A stretch of 7,344 bases of DNA, from assembly GCA_014378805.1 (NCBI GenBank), contig JACMMY010000280.1, positions 1 to 7,344 of the forward strand. The letters are read 5' to 3'. How positions within the stretch are numbered: position 1 is the first letter of the stretch; each line of letters begins with the position of its first letter. Below, in pieces: positions 5,960 to 7,344 of this stretch. The notes beneath the pieces were generated by a model. The model saw only the letters and a list, made by a program, of their open reading frames with translations. It was not told the origin of the DNA and made no database searches. A program made the position numbers and the translations under genes. The DNA comes from Moraxellaceae bacterium (lineage in GTDB: Bacteria > Pseudomonadota > Gammaproteobacteria > Pseudomonadales > Moraxellaceae).

Positions 5960-5971
5960 GACTCACTATAG
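5960..5971 (+). other. 12-base match to the core of the T7 RNA polymerase promoter
   Basis: GACTCACTATAG is identical to positions -11 to +1 of the T7 class III promoter. The upstream part does not match (ACGGGT in place of TAATAC) and the downstream bases are AAAGA, not GGAGA. It points toward ettA, 185 bases before its start. There is no phage polymerase gene in the window; chance or phage residue are both possible. Confidence 0.2.
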
Positions 5972-6039
5972 AAAGATGTATAACCCGAGAATTGATCATT
6001 TTAGTCATCGTTTTGAAAAAATTGCCTGCGATGATCCAA

Positions 6040-6051
6040 CGCGGAGCCGCG
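6040..6051. repeat. G+C-rich palindrome upstream of ettA
   Basis: CGCGG-AG-CCGCG stands out in otherwise AT-rich DNA. It covers the place where a -35 hexamer would be expected for the TATACT at 6061-6066. It could be a protein-binding site or simply a chance palindrome. Confidence 0.3.
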
Positions 6052-6060
6052 CAAAACAGC

Positions 6061-6066
6061 TATACT
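6061..6066 (+). promoter_or_regulatory. Possible -10 box of the ettA promoter
   Basis: TATACT matches the sigma-70 -10 consensus at five of six positions and lies 95 bases before the ettA GTG, giving a leader of roughly 80 bases. No -35 hexamer is found at 16-18 bp and there is no extended -10 TG, so the call is tentative. Confidence 0.35.
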
Positions 6067-6155
6067 ATCGCCCATAAAATTTTAGTTTCATCTTTAATTG
6101 TTAATCTGAACAATTCATTTTAGTTTTAATCATTGTTTAAACGGAGCAATGCCTC

Positions 6156-7344
6156 GTGGCACAGTATATTTACACGATGAATCGTGTGTCGAAGATCGTT
6201 CCGCCTCGGCGCGAGATCCTCAAGGATATTTCCTTATCGTTTTTTCCAGGCGCAAAAATTGGTGTGCTAGGTCTGAATGGTTCAGGTAAATCAACCTTAT
6301 TAAAAATTATGGCAGGCGTGGATAAAGATTTCCAAGGTGAAGCGCGTGCGCAACCGGGGATCAAAATCGGTTATCTTGAACAAGAACCAGCATTAGATCC
6401 AAGCAAAGATGTCCGCGGTAACGTCGAAGATGGTGTTCGTGAGGCGTTAGATGCGCTTGCGCGTTTAGATGAAGTCTTTGCTGAATATGCTGATCCTGAT
6501 GCCGATTTCGACAAACTTGCCGCCGAGCAGGGTAAGTTAGAGGCGATTATCCAATCATGGGATGCGCATAACCTCAATAACCAACTGGAACAAGCTGCTG
6601 ATGCATTGCGCCTTCCAGCGTGGGATGCGGATATCTCCTTGTTGTCTGGCGGTGAGAAGCGTCGTGTGGCGTTGTGCCGTTTACTGCTCTCCAAGCCCGA
6701 CATGTTGCTGCTCGATGAGCCAACCAACCATTTGGACGCCGAATCAGTTGCGTGGCTTGAGACGTTCTTGAAGAACTTCCCAGGTACGATTGTGGCCATT
6801 ACCCATGATCGATATTTCTTGGATAATGTCGCTGAGTGGATTTTGGAACTTGACCGCGGTATGGGGATTCCTTATCAAGGCAATTACTCTACATGGCTTG
6901 AGCAAAAAAATGCGCGTATTGAGCTAGAAGGCAAGCAAGAAGAATCGTTCGCTAAAGCTTTGAAAAAAGAATTGGAATGGGTTCGTAAGAACGCAAAAGG
7001 TCAGCAGGTTAAATCTAAAGCGCGTATGGAGCGTTTTGAAGAGCTGAATTCACGTGAATTCCAAAAGCGTAATGAAACGTCTGAAATCTATATTCCACCT
7101 GGCCCTCGCCTTGGGAATATCGTTTGTGAAGTGGATGACATCAGTAAGTCATTCGATGGTCGTCTGCTGTATGAGAAGTTGTCATTTACTGTGCCGCCAA
7201 CTGCAATCGTTGGGATCATTGGACCGAACGGCGCGGGTAAAACCACGTTGTTCCGTATGATGACAGGCGAACAGGAGCCTGATACAGGTTCTGTGCGTTT
7301 GGGCGAATCGGTGAGCGTTGCTTACGTCGGTCAGCTGCGTGATG
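6156..7344 (+). CDS. ettA: EttA, energy-dependent translational throttle ABC-F ATPase (partial, runs off right edge)
   Basis: EttA is a soluble ABC-F protein that binds the ribosomal E site and gates the first elongation cycle according to the ATP/ADP ratio. The first 396 codons of about 555 are present. Domain 1 has Walker A GLNGSGKST (39-47, K45), the signature LSGGEKRRVAL from 163 and Walker B MLLLDEPTNHLD (183-194) with catalytic E188, the same number as in E. coli. The arm insert (about 95-139, DPDADFDKLAAEQGKLE) and the tRNA-interaction linker (about 242-322, KKELEWVRKNAKGQQ, KRNETSEIYIPPGPRLG) separate EttA from other ABC-F types. The second Walker A, GPNGAGKTT (356-364), is complete; the second signature lies outside. 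The start is GTG at 6156: it gives the family N-terminus MAQYIYTM, GGAG (6143-6146) is nine bases upstream, and an in-frame stop at 6138-6140 excludes anything much longer. Confidence 0.96.
   Translation, partial: MAQYIYTMNRVSKIVPPRREILKDISLSFFPGAKIGVLGLNGSGKSTLLKIMAGVDKDFQGEARAQPGIKIGYLEQEPALDPSKDVRGNVEDGVREALDALARLDEVFAEYADPDADFDKLAAEQGKLEAIIQSWDAHNLNNQLEQAADALRLPAWDADISLLSGGEKRRVALCRLLLSKPDMLLLDEPTNHLDAESVAWLETFLKNFPGTIVAITHDRYFLDNVAEWILELDRGMGIPYQGNYSTWLEQKNARIELEGKQEESFAKALKKELEWVRKNAKGQQVKSKARMERFEELNSREFQKRNETSEIYIPPGPRLGNIVCEVDDISKSFDGRLLYEKLSFTVPPTAIVGIIGPNGAGKTTLFRMMTGEQEPDTGSVRLGESVSVAYVGQLRD

Larger units (their letters stand above)
5581..6155. other. Long AT-rich divergent intergenic region between acr1 and ettA
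   Basis: I find no supportable gene in these 575 bases, which are very AT-rich up to about 5930 and more mixed after that. They should carry the promoters of both genes. Contents are an inverted repeat near acr1 (5624-5638), a TATTTT-6-AAAATA hairpin (5744-5761), paired TAAATGCTC repeats (5808-5839), a string resembling the core of a T7-type promoter (5960-5971), a G+C-rich palindrome (6040-6051) and a -10-like TATACT (6061-6066). A regulatory RNA could fit here, but no strong promoter-terminator pair is visible. Confidence 0.55.

Noticed and set aside
6149..6289. Out-of-frame ATG opening a 46-residue frame just before ettA
   Set aside because: GGAG ends only two bases before it, too close for initiation, and its product resembles nothing; the GTG at 6156 gives the exact EttA N-terminus.
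6371..6799. Minus-strand open frame of 142 codons inside ettA
   Set aside because: It is antisense to the arm, signature and Walker B regions of EttA, which are fully conserved; the product is low-complexity Ser/Ala-rich.

Overview
The window looks like chromosomal DNA from Acinetobacter or a close relative in the Moraxellaceae. Three things point there. The rightward fatty acyl-CoA reductase closely resembles Acr1 of Acinetobacter wax-ester metabolism, as remembered. An OmpR-type regulator lies divergent to a Tex protein. The EttA is of gammaproteobacterial type. These assignments rest on recognised protein motifs; no database search was run.

Layout, left to right. Bases 1-333 (minus strand) hold the first 111 codons of an OmpR-type response regulator running off the left edge. 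A 323-bp AT-rich divergent intergenic region follows. The transcription accessory protein Tex (657-3266, plus) ends in a strong hairpin terminator (3287-3326). Bases 3331-3691 contain an 79-bp imperfect palindromic repeat of REP/MITE type, then an AT-rich stretch dense in inverted repeats. The last of these is a well-formed rho-independent terminator directly in front of the next gene. That gene (3692-4615, plus) encodes a stand-alone HNH endonuclease of clearly lower G+C than its neighbours. It converges on acr1 (4681-5580, minus), and the two share a bidirectional terminator (4627-4660). A 575-bp AT-rich divergent region with several small repeats separates acr1 from ettA (6156 to the right edge, plus), which starts at GTG and is cut after 396 codons.

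The ompR, tex, acr1 and ettA genes are core housekeeping or metabolic functions: osmotic and envelope response, transcription/RNA metabolism, reduction of acyl-CoA to fatty aldehyde, and translation gating by energy state. They do not form one operon; almost every gene has its own direction and terminator.

The accessory part is about 3331-4615. A lone, AT-rich HNH nuclease with an unrecognised N-terminal half sits between two core genes, next to a repeat element, behind a structured leader that ends in a terminator. This is the best candidate for something undescribed: a single-gene defence nuclease or other selfish nuclease, possibly controlled by transcription attenuation or by a small leader RNA. 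The nuclease domain is well supported by motif. The biological role and the RNA-control idea are inference.
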